Assembly (NCBI RefSeq): GCF_038051925.1
Contig: NZ_CP150634.1
Location: 868,001-932,000, forward strand
DNA from: Methylotuvimicrobium sp. KM2
GTDB taxonomy: Bacteria > Pseudomonadota > Gammaproteobacteria > Methylococcales > Methylomonadaceae
Direction: 5' to 3'
Length of the DNA stretch: 64,000 nucleotides
The notes below the pieces were generated by a model, which was given only the letters and a program-made list of their open reading frames with translations, did no database searches and was not told the origin of the DNA. Positions 35,471 through 44,592 of this stretch are shown here, piece after piece. Each line of letters starts with the position of its first letter. Position 1 is the stretch's first letter. The position numbers and the translations under genes were made by a program.

Positions 35471-37971
35471 TAATGATTCTGGTCTTTGAGGTCGGCAATT
35501 TTCTTTTTCAATAAAATGGCTGCCTCTAAGTCCGGGGTTCGATCTAGAATATGATTGAGCATCATTTCAGCGGCATCGGGGATGTGGTTTTCAAGATAAA
35601 GATCGGTTAGTTTTAATTGGCATTGAAGGTCTTCCGGAAATTGAGATAAATAGTTGTTATAACTATCGATTGCAATCATCAGTCTACCCAGAATCCTGGC
35701 GGATTCAGCGTACAGAGGCAGGTAGATCGGGTTAATTTGAGCAAGGCACTCAAGAGCCATGAATGCATTTTCATCGTTAAGTTGTTTAAGGCTGATCGAT
35801 GTAATTCTCAGTAATGCTTCTTCGATCAGCGGAGAGGTTTCCAAATTTATAATGGCATCATAATAATTGAGCGCTTGATTGTCGTTCTCTTCCAATTCGG
35901 CTATAAATGCTGAAATCAATAAAAGGTAAGGTTCTTTGTCGGGTTCTTTGCTGTCGAGTTTCAAAGCGTTGTATAGGTCTTTTAATTCGTCCGTTTTTTT
36001 GTGATTGAATAAAAGAAGGGCTCTTGTTTTTACTTCCGGTAATCGTGAAGAAGTTCTCGCTTGAGAGTTTAGCGTTGTTACGCCATTCGTTAAAAATTCG
36101 TCGAACATTTTCGACAAAGATGCTATTTCATTTTCGGTTTCCGTGGATAAATAGGCGGTTGGGTGATGATCGAGCCATAATCTAGCTCGATTGTAACTTT
36201 TGTCTTTGCTCCATTGATCGAATAGCAGTGAAAAATCCGGTTTATCTACGAGCTCTTCTTGTCTGGATCGTGTACGGGAAAGAGCGTCTTCTACTTGTTT
36301 GATTAGGCGGGTCGAGCCAATTTGGAATGCTTCATAATAGATGCGTCCGATTTTTTTGGTGTACTCAGCATCCCAGTTATCTTTATTCGGTGCGGCGATT
36401 TTAAGAAAATTTCGTATCCCAAATCGTTTTACCAATGCGCTGTAATCGCGGTATTTTTGATTTAATCTCTTTTCGATAGTGTCCAGATTGCGTTTGTCGC
36501 GATAATTTGAGATTTGCCCTTCCTGGTTATACATTTCTTCATTGATTTTTAGGGCTTTTTTGGCAAGTGTTTTAATGCCCTTAAGATGATGCAATGCTTT
36601 TTCCAATTCCATTGAAATGGCAGCATAGTGCTTGCTGAGTTCCGGCTCCGATAAGCATGGAATCAGATGGGCAGCATACTCGTCTGGTGGAATGTCTAAT
36701 TCGTCGAGTGTTATTTTTTCAGGGGGAATATGATCGATGAATGCGACTTTAGCGGCTGTCTCTGCAAGATTAATGATTTTTCGGTTATCGGTCGTTATCG
36801 ACTGGGCTTGTCGAGAAAGAATAGATAGCGCTGCATAATAATCCTGACCTGTGGGTCTTTTTTCTCCGCAATAAGTTTCGACTTGCAATGAAGTTAGGTC
36901 GTATTTCGGGCCTGCTAGTTGCTCGTTACTGCCTTTCGCGTGTGTGATGCCTTCTTTGGTAAAGCATAAATCGAAGCCGGCCAGTAAAATTCGGCTAAAG
37001 CCAAAGCGGTAAGCTGTATTAAGCGCTGTATTGGTAACGGTTGGCCCGACACTATTAATATTTTTTATGTTCAGTTTCGTTTCCCATGGGAATCGTTCAC
37101 CTAGGTAAAGGCTTTTGCCGTGCCACTGATTGATCAAGGTCGGGCAAGCGTGATGCGAATGAACAAAAATGGTGTTGTCGCCAAATTTAAACATTTCTTT
37201 GCTGACTTCAGCGCTAACTTCATACGGGTCCACGGAAAAAACGAAATCAGGCTCTATGTTTGCCGAGATTAATTGTCTGGATACGCGTGAAACTGAAAAA
37301 ACCGTCAGTTTGTTTCGGTGTTGTTTTATCCAAGGCAATAGATCAGTTAAGGAAGGGCCACCAGCCAATATGATAACGGTTTGGCCGCGATACGCGTCTT
37401 GTAAGAGGCTTGCAGGCAATATATTGTCGGCGAGATTTTCCAATTGGCGGACCATAAATGCCTCGCAGCCGATGGCGACATTGTATTGCCAGTGCAACGA
37501 TTGCAGTATTTCATTTAATTGCCAACTTAGCTCGGGATAATCTTGAAGTGTCGCTTGTTGTGCGCCAATTGAATTGTGCAGTTTGACCGAATCAATGTAG
37601 AAGTAATCGTTGATTTTGAAATCATCGCTTAGTTTTTGCCAGTTTTCGAGGGTTGTGCAGGCGATTTCGGGGGGCAAATTGTCAAGCAAGCCTTGCTGTT
37701 CAAGCAGGTTCAAAATTTCTTCAGGTTCAATAAATATATATCGAGTTCCAGAGGGTATTCCTTGTTGTTGAATGAACTTTGGTAATAAGCCTGAGTCGGT
37801 CCCGACAATGATATAAAGCGAGTCTTCATTAAACAGCGCTTTACTGAAAGAGGCCTCGAAAACGACTTTTGCGCTGACTTTGTTGAAAGTAGCGCCATTG
37901 ATGAAATAAAAATACTTGTCGCCGAAAGTATTAACGGCAAGTGTGGCATGTGCTGTGTTTGACAATATCAT
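35470..37971 (-). CDS. Maf-type motility accessory factor (flagellin glycosyltransferase, DUF115/MptE-like)
   Basis: 833 residues. The central DUF115 domain (~195-370) carries VIILAGGPSLTDLLPWI, EPDFVFSVDPYEVS, SVGPTVTNTALNTAYRFG and LLAGFDLCFTKEGITHAKGS. Maf proteins transfer CMP-activated nonulosonic acids to Ser/Thr of flagellin in the cytosol before export. The C-terminal ~200 residues are helical and TPR-like (NDENAFMALECLAQINPIYLPLYAESARIL). It is encoded convergently to the fli operon and upstream, on the same strand, of the second flagellin gene. It is the probable user of the sugar made at 18.8-31.5 kb. Confidence 0.88.
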   Translation of the reverse strand: MILSNTAHATLAVNTFGDKYFYFINGATFNKVSAKVVFEASFSKALFNEDSLYIIVGTDSGLLPKFIQQQGIPSGTRYIFIEPEEILNLLEQQGLLDNLPPEIACTTLENWQKLSDDFKINDYFYIDSVKLHNSIGAQQATLQDYPELSWQLNEILQSLHWQYNVAIGCEAFMVRQLENLADNILPASLLQDAYRGQTVIILAGGPSLTDLLPWIKQHRNKLTVFSVSRVSRQLISANIEPDFVFSVDPYEVSAEVSKEMFKFGDNTIFVHSHHACPTLINQWHGKSLYLGERFPWETKLNIKNINSVGPTVTNTALNTAYRFGFSRILLAGFDLCFTKEGITHAKGSNEQLAGPKYDLTSLQVETYCGEKRPTGQDYYAALSILSRQAQSITTDNRKIINLAETAAKVAFIDHIPPEKITLDELDIPPDEYAAHLIPCLSEPELSKHYAAISMELEKALHHLKGIKTLAKKALKINEEMYNQEGQISNYRDKRNLDTIEKRLNQKYRDYSALVKRFGIRNFLKIAAPNKDNWDAEYTKKIGRIYYEAFQIGSTRLIKQVEDALSRTRSRQEELVDKPDFSLLFDQWSKDKSYNRARLWLDHHPTAYLSTETENEIASLSKMFDEFLTNGVTTLNSQARTSSRLPEVKTRALLLFNHKKTDELKDLYNALKLDSKEPDKEPYLLLISAFIAELEENDNQALNYYDAIINLETSPLIEEALLRITSISLKQLNDENAFMALECLAQINPIYLPLYAESARILGRLMIAIDSYNNYLSQFPEDLQCQLKLTDLYLENHIPDAAEMMLNHILDRTPDLEAAILLKKKIADLKDQNH

Positions 37972-38094
37972 CGTGGGTTGTTCATGTTGTTTTCGATTTC
38001 GTCAGCAATTATAGGCTTGTTTTATTACGCCCTAAGTACAGAACAGTCGTTCGACTTTGTTGGAGGTGCAGTGTTTGTCGAGAACCGCCGTGAG

Positions 38095-38316
38095 CCCAGT
38101 ACCTAAATCCAGCACCTAAATTCCATAGGTCTTTGGCAATGAATCAAAATCATGGCTTATTTAGGTGCTGGATGAATTATCCAAGAGAACTAACTTATAG
38201 CCAATCGATTATGGAATTTAGGTGCTGGGTGAACCCGTCTATGGTAGCGCCGACATTCTCGCTAGCCACTCCCTATATCTTCATAAAATTAGCTATTTTT
38301 TAGTATAAAGGGAGTA
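38095..38316. repeat. Compound repeat: AGCACCTAAAT palindromes inside a family 1 MITE half copy
   Basis: CCCAGTACCTAAAT (38095), a second AGCACCTAAA, and two right ends (ATTTAGGTGCTGG near 38159-38172 and ATTTAGGTGCTGGG near 38217-38229) sit between GTCGAGAACCGCCGTGAG on the left and a family 1 MITE right half (GAACCCGTCTATGG ... AAAGGGAGTA, to 38316). This is the clearest case of the small palindrome nested in the larger repeat. The rest of 37972-38094 holds nothing recognisable. Confidence 0.75.
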
Positions 38317-38333
38317 GCTCAATGATAAGGAGT

Positions 38334-39218
38334 CTATTGTAGTAATTGGAGAACCGATTGCTTCGATTGGTTGGCTTGGGCTAGCATCGCTGTTCCGGCT
38401 TGCTGCAGTATTTGATTTCTGCTTAATGCGGCGGTTTCAGCCGCGAAATCGGCATCCATGATCCGTGACCGCGCGGCGCTTTGATTTTCGATTGAAGACT
38501 GTAGGTTGCTGATCGTCGTGGTAAAACGGTTCTGCATGGCACCTAGGGTAGAGCGAAACGTATCGATTGTAGTTAGCGCCTTATCTAAGCCATCAATGAC
38601 TGCTCCAATCGCGCTAGCGGTCTTTGGTGTAACACCTGCGCTCGTTCCGGCTGAGCCGCCGATCACTACGGAGGTCATTAGTATAGAGCCCAAACCGGTT
38701 GAGGTTGCTGAGGCTAGGTTATTGACGGTAATCGAAATTCGATTGTCCGAAGTCGTGTTAGCACCCACTTGAAAGACCATTCCCGAGAGGCCTCCATTCA
38801 AAATTTTCTTACCGTTAAATTCGGTATTGGTAATGATTCGGCTAATCTCGCTCTGTAATTGTTCAAATTCTGTTTGTAACTTGGCTTGGTCGGCGGCATT
38901 CACCGATCCTGTGTTCGACGATTGCACAGCCAGGTCACGCATGCGTTGTATGGTTTCCGTAATCGATCCCATTGCGGCCTCAGCCGTTTGCGCCATCGAA
39001 ATCCCGTCGTTTGCATTTCTGATTGCGACTGTCATGCCTCGGATTTGCGAAGTCATTTTATTACCAATCGCTAATCCGGCGGCGTCGTCTTTTGCGCTGT
39101 TAACGCGAAGCCCTGACGAGAGGCGCTCCATTGAAGTTTTGAGGTTATTGTTGGTTTGAGTCAGCATGCGCTGACTATTGATAGAAGCGATGTTCGTATT
39201 GATTACCATGCCTGACAT
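38334..39218 (-). CDS. Flagellin 2
   Basis: 294 residues, with the same D0/D1 ends as flagellin 1 (MVINTNIASINSQRML, SRIMDADFAAETAALSRNQILQQAG) and a similarly collapsed central domain (~40 residues, Ser/Thr/Gly-rich). It is close to flagellin 1 over most of its length and lies upstream of the maf gene on the minus strand. The predicted sigma-54 site upstream suggests timing different from flagellin 1. Confidence 0.96.
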   Translation of the reverse strand: MSGMVINTNIASINSQRMLTQTNNNLKTSMERLSSGLRVNSAKDDAAGLAIGNKMTSQIRGMTVAIRNANDGISMAQTAEAAMGSITETIQRMRDLAVQSSNTGSVNAADQAKLQTEFEQLQSEISRIITNTEFNGKKILNGGLSGMVFQVGANTTSDNRISITVNNLASATSTGLGSILMTSVVIGGSAGTSAGVTPKTASAIGAVIDGLDKALTTIDTFRSTLGAMQNRFTTTISNLQSSIENQSAARSRIMDADFAAETAALSRNQILQQAGTAMLAQANQSKQSVLQLLQ

Positions 39219-39266
39219 AGCGATTCTCCAAAATGAAAACGAAATTTAAGAAGTCATTTCGGGATA

Positions 39267-39282
39267 AGCGATTGTTATGCCA
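39267..39282 (-). promoter_or_regulatory. Candidate sigma-54 promoter of flagellin 2
   Basis: Read on the minus strand, TGGCATAACAATCGCT keeps the GG-N10-GC spacing of sigma-54 promoters (consensus TGGCACG, 4 bases, TTGCA). The start codon is about 49 bases downstream. No FliA-type match was found there. Confidence 0.5.
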
Positions 39283-39402
39283 TGTTGATAAATAATTTAT
39301 CTATCAGTTATTTATGGTTGTAATTGAGTGGGTTTGCCGGGCGGGCGGCAAAATATTGACGCCCGACAAATGGGGTGTTCGGTTTTTCGCCGGTTCTGAG
39401 CG

Positions 39403-40200
39403 TTAGCGCTTTTGCAGAAAAATCTCTAAAACCAACTTACTGCCGAAATAAGCCAACAGCAGCAGTACAAATCCCGCCAATGTCCAGCGGATAGCAATTT
39501 GTCCGCGCCACCCGTATCGGATTCTGCCCAACAATAAGCCGGAAAAAATGATCCATGCGACGATCGATAACACGGTTTTATGTACTAAATGTTGAGCAAA
39601 TAAATCGTCGATAAACAAGGCGCCGCTGACCAGCGAGATCGTTAGAAAAAAAAGGCCGGCTCCGATCATTTGAAACAATAACGATTCCATCGCCTGCAGC
39701 GGCGGCAGAGAGCGAATGAGGCGTTTAGGCTGGTGACTGCGAAGTTGTCGGTCTTGAATGGCCAAAAGCATGGCTTGTAAAGCCGCGACGTTCAATAGGC
39801 TAAAGGCGGCGATCGAGGTTAGGATGTGTACGCTCATCGGCCAGTTGTAGCGCAAGCTTGTCTGGGCTTTGAAGGGGAAGATCATATCCAAGCCGAGCAG
39901 TATCGCAGCCGTTGGAAATACCGCAATGCCAAGTTTTTCCACCGGTTTATCGAATGTGGCAAAAAGAATTAACAAGGCGACCAGCATGGAGACTAGCGAT
40001 GCCGTATCAAAAAAACCGAAATTCAGTCCGCTTTGTCGTTCGATGATGACTAAGGTGTAGGCTCCATGGGCGGATGCACCGAGCCAACCTAAGTAAATCG
40101 AAGGTTTTTGTGTATTCTCGGTAACGGTTTCTCGAATCAAAAAGCCGGTTGCGGCTAAATAGCTCAGAATGGAAAAGATACCTATGGCTGTTATGTTCAT
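39403..40200 (-). CDS. ypjD: CcsA/YpjD-family inner-membrane protein
   Basis: 265 residues with about eight hydrophobic segments. It belongs to the cytochrome c assembly (CcsA/CcmC/HemX) superfamily, but the Trp-rich haem motif of true CcmC/CcsA is absent, as in E. coli YpjD. It is divergent from ffh, the usual genomic neighbour of ypjD in gammaproteobacteria. Molecular role not established. Confidence 0.85.
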   Translation of the reverse strand: MNITAIGIFSILSYLAATGFLIRETVTENTQKPSIYLGWLGASAHGAYTLVIIERQSGLNFGFFDTASLVSMLVALLILFATFDKPVEKLGIAVFPTAAILLGLDMIFPFKAQTSLRYNWPMSVHILTSIAAFSLLNVAALQAMLLAIQDRQLRSHQPKRLIRSLPPLQAMESLLFQMIGAGLFFLTISLVSGALFIDDLFAQHLVHKTVLSIVAWIIFSGLLLGRIRYGWRGQIAIRWTLAGFVLLLLAYFGSKLVLEIFLQKR

Positions 40201-40332
40201 GGTCGCGTTGGCGAGAGATAAGGAATAATCGAAAGGCGATCTTAAAGGGTTATGTTAAACTATCCGACTGAATAGTTCTAACCGATTTGCGTTAGCGAAC
40301 ATCCGTTTGAATCATAAATAAAAGATGCCGAT

Positions 40333-41688
40333 ATGTTTGATAATTTAACCGACCGCCTAAGCAGTACGCTTAAAACGATTAAAGGTCAGGGTCGTCTGAC
40401 TGAAACCAATATCAAAGACACATTGCGCGAAGTCCGCATGGCTTTGCTTGAAGCCGATGTCGCGTTACCTGTGGTAACCGAGTTCATCGAGCGTGTTAGG
40501 GAGGGGGCGCTCGGGCAGCAAGTGCAAACCAGTTTGACGCCGGGACAAGCGATGATCAAGCTGGTTCAGTCGGAGCTGATCAAGGTTATGGGCGAGGAGA
40601 ATGAAGGGCTTAATCTAAAAGCCAATCCTCCCGCTGTTATTTTAATGGCCGGTCTGCAAGGTGCCGGTAAGACGACCACGGCGGCAAAATTAGGCCGCTT
40701 TCTGAAGGAAAAGCATAAGAAAAAAGTCGGCGTGGTCAGTGCCGATATTTATCGCCCGGCCGCGATTAAACAATTGCAAACGCTGGCTGACGATTTGTCG
40801 TTGGATTTTTTTGCCAGCGACGCTTCGCAAAAGCCGATCGATATCGTCAATAATGCTTTGGATGCGGCGAAAAAGAAATTTCTCGATGTGCTGATCGTCG
40901 ATACCGCGGGTCGACTGCATATCGATGATGAAATGATGGGTGAAATCAAAGCGTTGCATGCCGCGATCGATCCAATCGAAACCTTGTTTGTCGTCGATAG
41001 CATGACCGGCCAAGATGCCGCCAATACGGCAAAAGCATTCCATGATGCCTTGCCGCTGACCGGCGTTATTTTGACCAAGGCCGACGGCGATGCGCGCGGC
41101 GGTGCGGCCTTGTCGATTCGCCATATCACCGGTAAGCCGATCAAATTCATCGGTGTCGGCGAAAAAACCGATGCATTGGAGCCGTTTTATCCCGATCGTG
41201 TCGCGTCACGTATTCTGGGTATGGGCGATGTGCTCGGTTTGATCGAAGAGATCGAACAAAAGATCGATAAGAAAAAAGCCGAGAAGCTGGCGAAAAAAAT
41301 TCAGAAAGGCAAGACCTTCGATCTAGAGGATTTACGTGAGCAGTTGCTGCAAATGCAAAGCATGGGCGGCGTCGGTTCATTGATGGAAAAGCTGCCCGGT
41401 ATGAATCAAGTGCCGCAGGGAATGAAAGATAAGGTCAACGATAAAGAGTTGGCGCGTCAAATTGCCGTCATTAATTCAATGACGATGCAGGAGCGCAGGT
41501 ATCCGGACTTGATTAAAGGTAATCGTAAAAAGCGTATCGCGACCGGTTGCGGCCAAGAATTGCAAGACGTCAATCGTGTTTTAAAGCAACACAAAATGAT
41601 GGAAAAAATGATGAAGCGATTCAAAAAAGGCAACATGGCGAATATGATGCGAGGTATGCAAAGTAATATGCGCGGCATGAGAATGTAA
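40333..41688 (+). CDS. ffh: Signal recognition particle protein Ffh
   Basis: 451 residues. The N domain is followed by the G domain with GLQGAGKTTTAAKLG (G1), DTAGR (G3) and TKADGDARGG (G4). The Met-rich M domain ends MRGMQSNMRGMRM. It binds signal sequences and 4.5S RNA and targets nascent chains to FtsY at the membrane. The gene heads the conserved rpsP-rimM-trmD-rplS block. Confidence 0.98.
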   Translation: MFDNLTDRLSSTLKTIKGQGRLTETNIKDTLREVRMALLEADVALPVVTEFIERVREGALGQQVQTSLTPGQAMIKLVQSELIKVMGEENEGLNLKANPPAVILMAGLQGAGKTTTAAKLGRFLKEKHKKKVGVVSADIYRPAAIKQLQTLADDLSLDFFASDASQKPIDIVNNALDAAKKKFLDVLIVDTAGRLHIDDEMMGEIKALHAAIDPIETLFVVDSMTGQDAANTAKAFHDALPLTGVILTKADGDARGGAALSIRHITGKPIKFIGVGEKTDALEPFYPDRVASRILGMGDVLGLIEEIEQKIDKKKAEKLAKKIQKGKTFDLEDLREQLLQMQSMGGVGSLMEKLPGMNQVPQGMKDKVNDKELARQIAVINSMTMQERRYPDLIKGNRKKRIATGCGQELQDVNRVLKQHKMMEKMMKRFKKGNMANMMRGMQSNMRGMRM

Positions 41689-41765
41689 ATTATCCTTCAC
41701 TTATGCAGAAAAATGCGTAAAATAGGCCGATTAAATTTTTGATTAATGTTTTTTGAGGATTTTAG

Positions 41766-42017
41766 ATGGTAACCATTCGTCTTTCCAGAGGCGGCGCGAA
41801 AAATCGCCCTTTTTATCAAGTCGTTGTCGCTGATAGCAGATGTGGTCGTGACGGACGCTATATCGAACGCGTCGGTTTTTTTAACCCATTAGCGCGTGGT
41901 AATGAGCAAAAGCTACAATTAGACATTGAGCGTGTTGCTTATTGGCAAGGTCAAGGTGCTCAGCCATCGGATCGTGTTGCCAGTTTGATTAAAACCGCTA
42001 AAAAAGCAGTAGCTTAA
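41766..42017 (+). CDS. rpsP: 30S ribosomal protein S16
   Basis: 83 residues beginning [25 protein letters not shown], the S16 signature, with [16 protein letters not shown] lies upstream. First gene of the rpsP-rimM-trmD-rplS operon. Confidence 0.98.
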   Translation: MVTIRLSRGGAKNRPFYQVVVADSRCGRDGRYIERVGFFNPLARGNEQKLQLDIERVAYWQGQGAQPSDRVASLIKTAKKAVA

Positions 42018-42020
42018 AAT

Positions 42021-42527
42021 TTGACCGATCGACAGTATATCCTTGTCGGAGAAATTTCCGGCGTTTTCGGCTTAAAAGGCTGGGTCAAAATTTTTTCTTA
42101 CACCGAACCGCGGGAAAATGTTTTGTCCTATTCGGCGTGGCAGCTAAGAAAAAACGGGGAGATCAAGTCTGTTAAAGTTAAAGAGGGGCAGCGACAAGGT
42201 AAAAATGTAGTCGCCCATCTTGAAGCTGTCGACGATCGAGATGTTGCGGAAAGTTTGATTGGTTGGGAAATTTATATCGAACGCGATCAGTTGCCTACAC
42301 TTGCACAAGATGAATACTATTGGGCTGACCTTGTCGGTCTCAATGTCATCACGAAATCGGGTGTGGAATTGGGGGTGATCGATCACTTGTTTGAAACCGG
42401 CGCCAATGATGTTTTGGTGGTGAGCGGAGATCGGGAACGTTTGATTCCGTTTTTAATGGGGCAGACAGTCCTGGAGGTCGATTTGGACGGCAAATGCTTG
42501 ACGGTCGATTGGGATCCTGACTTTTAG
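42021..42527 (+). CDS. rimM: Ribosome maturation factor RimM
   Basis: 168 residues from a TTG start 3 bases after rps[30 protein letters not shown] is the RimM N-terminal beta-barrel, and the PRC-barrel-like C-terminal domain follows ([29 protein letters not shown]). It assists 30S head maturation through S19. trmD follows 10 bases later. Confidence 0.96.
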   Translation: MTDRQYILVGEISGVFGLKGWVKIFSYTEPRENVLSYSAWQLRKNGEIKSVKVKEGQRQGKNVVAHLEAVDDRDVAESLIGWEIYIERDQLPTLAQDEYYWADLVGLNVITKSGVELGVIDHLFETGANDVLVVSGDRERLIPFLMGQTVLEVDLDGKCLTVDWDPDF

Positions 42528-42537
42528 TCGACGGTCG

Positions 42538-43278
42538 ATGCGTTTCGATGTAATTACGCTGTTTCCCGAGATGGTTAAGGCCGCGTCGAGATACGGCGTT
42601 ACCGGTAAGGCGATAGACAACGGTGTGGTCCGTTTGGAGACTTGGAATCCTCGGGATTATACTTACGACAAGCATCGGACAGTCGATGATCGACCTTATG
42701 GCGGCGGCCCCGGCATGGTCATGAAGTATCAACCGCTTTTTGACGCGGTTAGCGAAGCGAAACAGAATGGCTTTGGCGACCGTGCAAAAGTCGTTTATTT
42801 AAGCCCGCAAGGCAGACCCATTACGCAAAGCTTGTTGAATGAATCGGTCCATTGCGAGCAATTAATATTAGTTGCCGGGCGTTACGAAGGTATCGACGAG
42901 CGTTTTATCGAAACGGTTTGCGATGAAGAATGGTCCCTGGGCGATTATGTTATCAGCGGCGGCGAGTTAGCTGCATTGATCGTTGTCGATGGAGTCTCGC
43001 GTTTATTGCCTGGCGTGCTCGGTGATGAGAACTCGGCCCTTCAAGATTCGCATATGGATGGCTTACTGGATTATCCGCATTTTACACGGCCGGAAAATAT
43101 CGAAGGTCGAGTCGTCCCGGAAGTTCTGCTTAGCGGTAATCATGCGGATATCGAGCGCTGGCGGCTGAAGCAAGCGTTGGGGCGAACTTGGCAGAGACGT
43201 CCTGAATTATTAAAAAACAAGCAGTTGAGTGATGTGGAATACGAACTGCTGCAAGAGTTTATTGTGGAATTGGTTTAA
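42538..43278 (+). CDS. trmD: tRNA (guanine-N1-)-methyltransferase TrmD
   Basis: 246 residues. The SPOUT-fold knot motifs are [15 protein letters not shown] and [18 protein letters not shown], and the N-terminus is [12 protein letters not shown]. It makes m1G37 in tRNA and prevents frameshifting. Conserved operon position. Confidence 0.98.
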   Translation: MRFDVITLFPEMVKAASRYGVTGKAIDNGVVRLETWNPRDYTYDKHRTVDDRPYGGGPGMVMKYQPLFDAVSEAKQNGFGDRAKVVYLSPQGRPITQSLLNESVHCEQLILVAGRYEGIDERFIETVCDEEWSLGDYVISGGELAALIVVDGVSRLLPGVLGDENSALQDSHMDGLLDYPHFTRPENIEGRVVPEVLLSGNHADIERWRLKQALGRTWQRRPELLKNKQLSDVEYELLQEFIVELV

Positions 43279-43291
43279 TTAAGGTGTGGTG

Positions 43292-43636
43292 ATGAGCAAT
43301 ATTATTGATGTATTGGAAAAAGAACAATTAAGAAATGATATTCCTGAATTTGGCGCGGGCGATACTGTAGTCGTCAATGTTAAGGTAAAGGAAGGCGATC
43401 GCGAAAGAATTCAGGCTTTTGAGGGCATCGTGATTGCAAAACGCAATCGTGGACTGAACTCTGCGTTTACTGTTAGAAAAATTTCTCACGGCGAAGGCGT
43501 CGAGCGGGTTTTTCAAACGCACAGCCCTATTATCAGCGATATCAAAGTTAAACGCCGCGGTGATGTACGTCGCGCCAAGCTTTATTATCTGCGGAACTTG
43601 ACCGGTAAAGCCGCTCGTATTAAAGAAAAAATTTAA
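43292..43636 (+). CDS. rplS: 50S ribosomal protein L19
   Basis: 114 residues from the ATG at 43292, with AAGGTG at 43281-43286 as the ribosome site. Signatures are [29 protein letters not shown] and [13 protein letters not shown]. The terminator at 43657-43699 ends the operon. Confidence 0.98.
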   Translation: MSNIIDVLEKEQLRNDIPEFGAGDTVVVNVKVKEGDRERIQAFEGIVIAKRNRGLNSAFTVRKISHGEGVERVFQTHSPIISDIKVKRRGDVRRAKLYYLRNLTGKAARIKEKI

Positions 43637-43656
43637 GTCGAGATTTTGCTTCGTTC

Positions 43657-43699
43657 CGGCAATAAAAAAGGCAGCCTTGGCTGCCTTTTTTATTGCCGG
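43657..43699. terminator. Rho-independent terminator after rplS
   Basis: AAAAAAGGCAGCC-TTGG-CTGCC with flanking CCGGCAATAA / TTATTGCCGG arms gives a long perfect stem, followed by TTTTTTATT on the plus strand. The symmetry would also work on the minus strand. Confidence 0.88.
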
Positions 43700-43763
43700 A
43701 AAAACCTGGATTTCCTTGCTTCCACGCGCCAACATACCGATCTTGCCTAGGCAGCTAAGGTAT

Positions 43764-43897
43764 CACTGCCATTAAGTTAAGCCGTTCGTGGTGAGCCTGT
43801 CGAACCATGGACGGCTTAACTTATCGACCCAGGATTTTTCCATTCACCCTTCGACAGGTTCAGGGCGAACGGAAAAATCCTTAACTTAATGGCAGTG
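43764..43897. mobile_element. 134-bp MITE/REP-like element with 11-bp target duplication
   Basis: Perfect 18-bp terminal inverted repeats: CACTGCCATTAAGTTAAG at 43764-43781, and its complement at 43880-43897. The element is flanked exactly by the direct repeat AGCTAAGGTAT (43753-43763 and 43898-43908). Inside are GCCTGTCGAACC and TTCGACAGGTTC, the widespread REP-type motif. No ORF. The rest of 43909-44082 contains a GTAGGGTACGC...GCGTACC hairpin and no gene. Confidence 0.85.
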
Positions 43898-44082
43898 AGC
43901 TAAGGTATGGGTTCCCACGGAGGACCGCTCATCGCTATTCATAAATTGTAGGGTACGCTGTGCGTACCATGGTAACTATAAACTGGTGAAAATTTTCGTG
44001 ACTTTCGAGTATTTCGTGGTTCAATCACTTTTTACAGACAGTTAATCGATACGACAATTCTTTTTAAGAATGGGAGCGCGAT

Positions 44083-44592
44083 ATGCCTTTCATCGTTCAC
44101 TGGGTCAGCGAGTGCCAGGGGGCCAAAAATATTCGAATACTCCAAACGCCTGCCGGAAAACTGTCGGTACAGCGGTGCGGCGAGGTAATTTGCGGCATCG
44201 ATTGGTTGCCCGGTGGGCCAGCCATGGTCTCCAGCCTCGATAACGACGATAAACAAAGCTTCGATCCGGTTGAAAATTATTGGCGAGAGCCTAATGCTAT
44301 CGTGGAACTCAAACTGTTACGGCGCGGCAGCCCATTCGTGCAAACCGTTCAAGACGCATTACTCAGGATTCCGTTCGGGACGACGTTGACTTATAAGGAT
44401 TTGGCTAAAGTCTTAGATTCCGCGCCGAGAGCGGTCGGCGGCGCATGTCGGAGAAACGATTATCCGTTGATTGTGCCGTGCCATCGGGTTGTTTCAGTAA
44501 CCGGCCCCGGCGGTTACTCGGGACAAACACAAGGCGAGTCGATGGCTGTTAAACTCCAATTATTGGCTTTCGAGGCTTCGTTTAATCAATGA
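44083..44592 (+). CDS. ogt: Methylated-DNA-[protein]-cysteine S-methyltransferase (Ogt)
   Basis: 169 residues with the suicide alkyl-acceptor motif IVPCHRVVS near residue 130, RIPFGTTLTYKDLAK for DNA binding, and GGYSGQTQGESMAVKLQLLAFE at the end. It repairs O6-alkylguanine and O4-alkylthymine. It overlaps xerD by 4 bases (ATGA), so the two are co-translated. Confidence 0.94.
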   Translation: MPFIVHWVSECQGAKNIRILQTPAGKLSVQRCGEVICGIDWLPGGPAMVSSLDNDDKQSFDPVENYWREPNAIVELKLLRRGSPFVQTVQDALLRIPFGTTLTYKDLAKVLDSAPRAVGGACRRNDYPLIVPCHRVVSVTGPGGYSGQTQGESMAVKLQLLAFEASFNQ

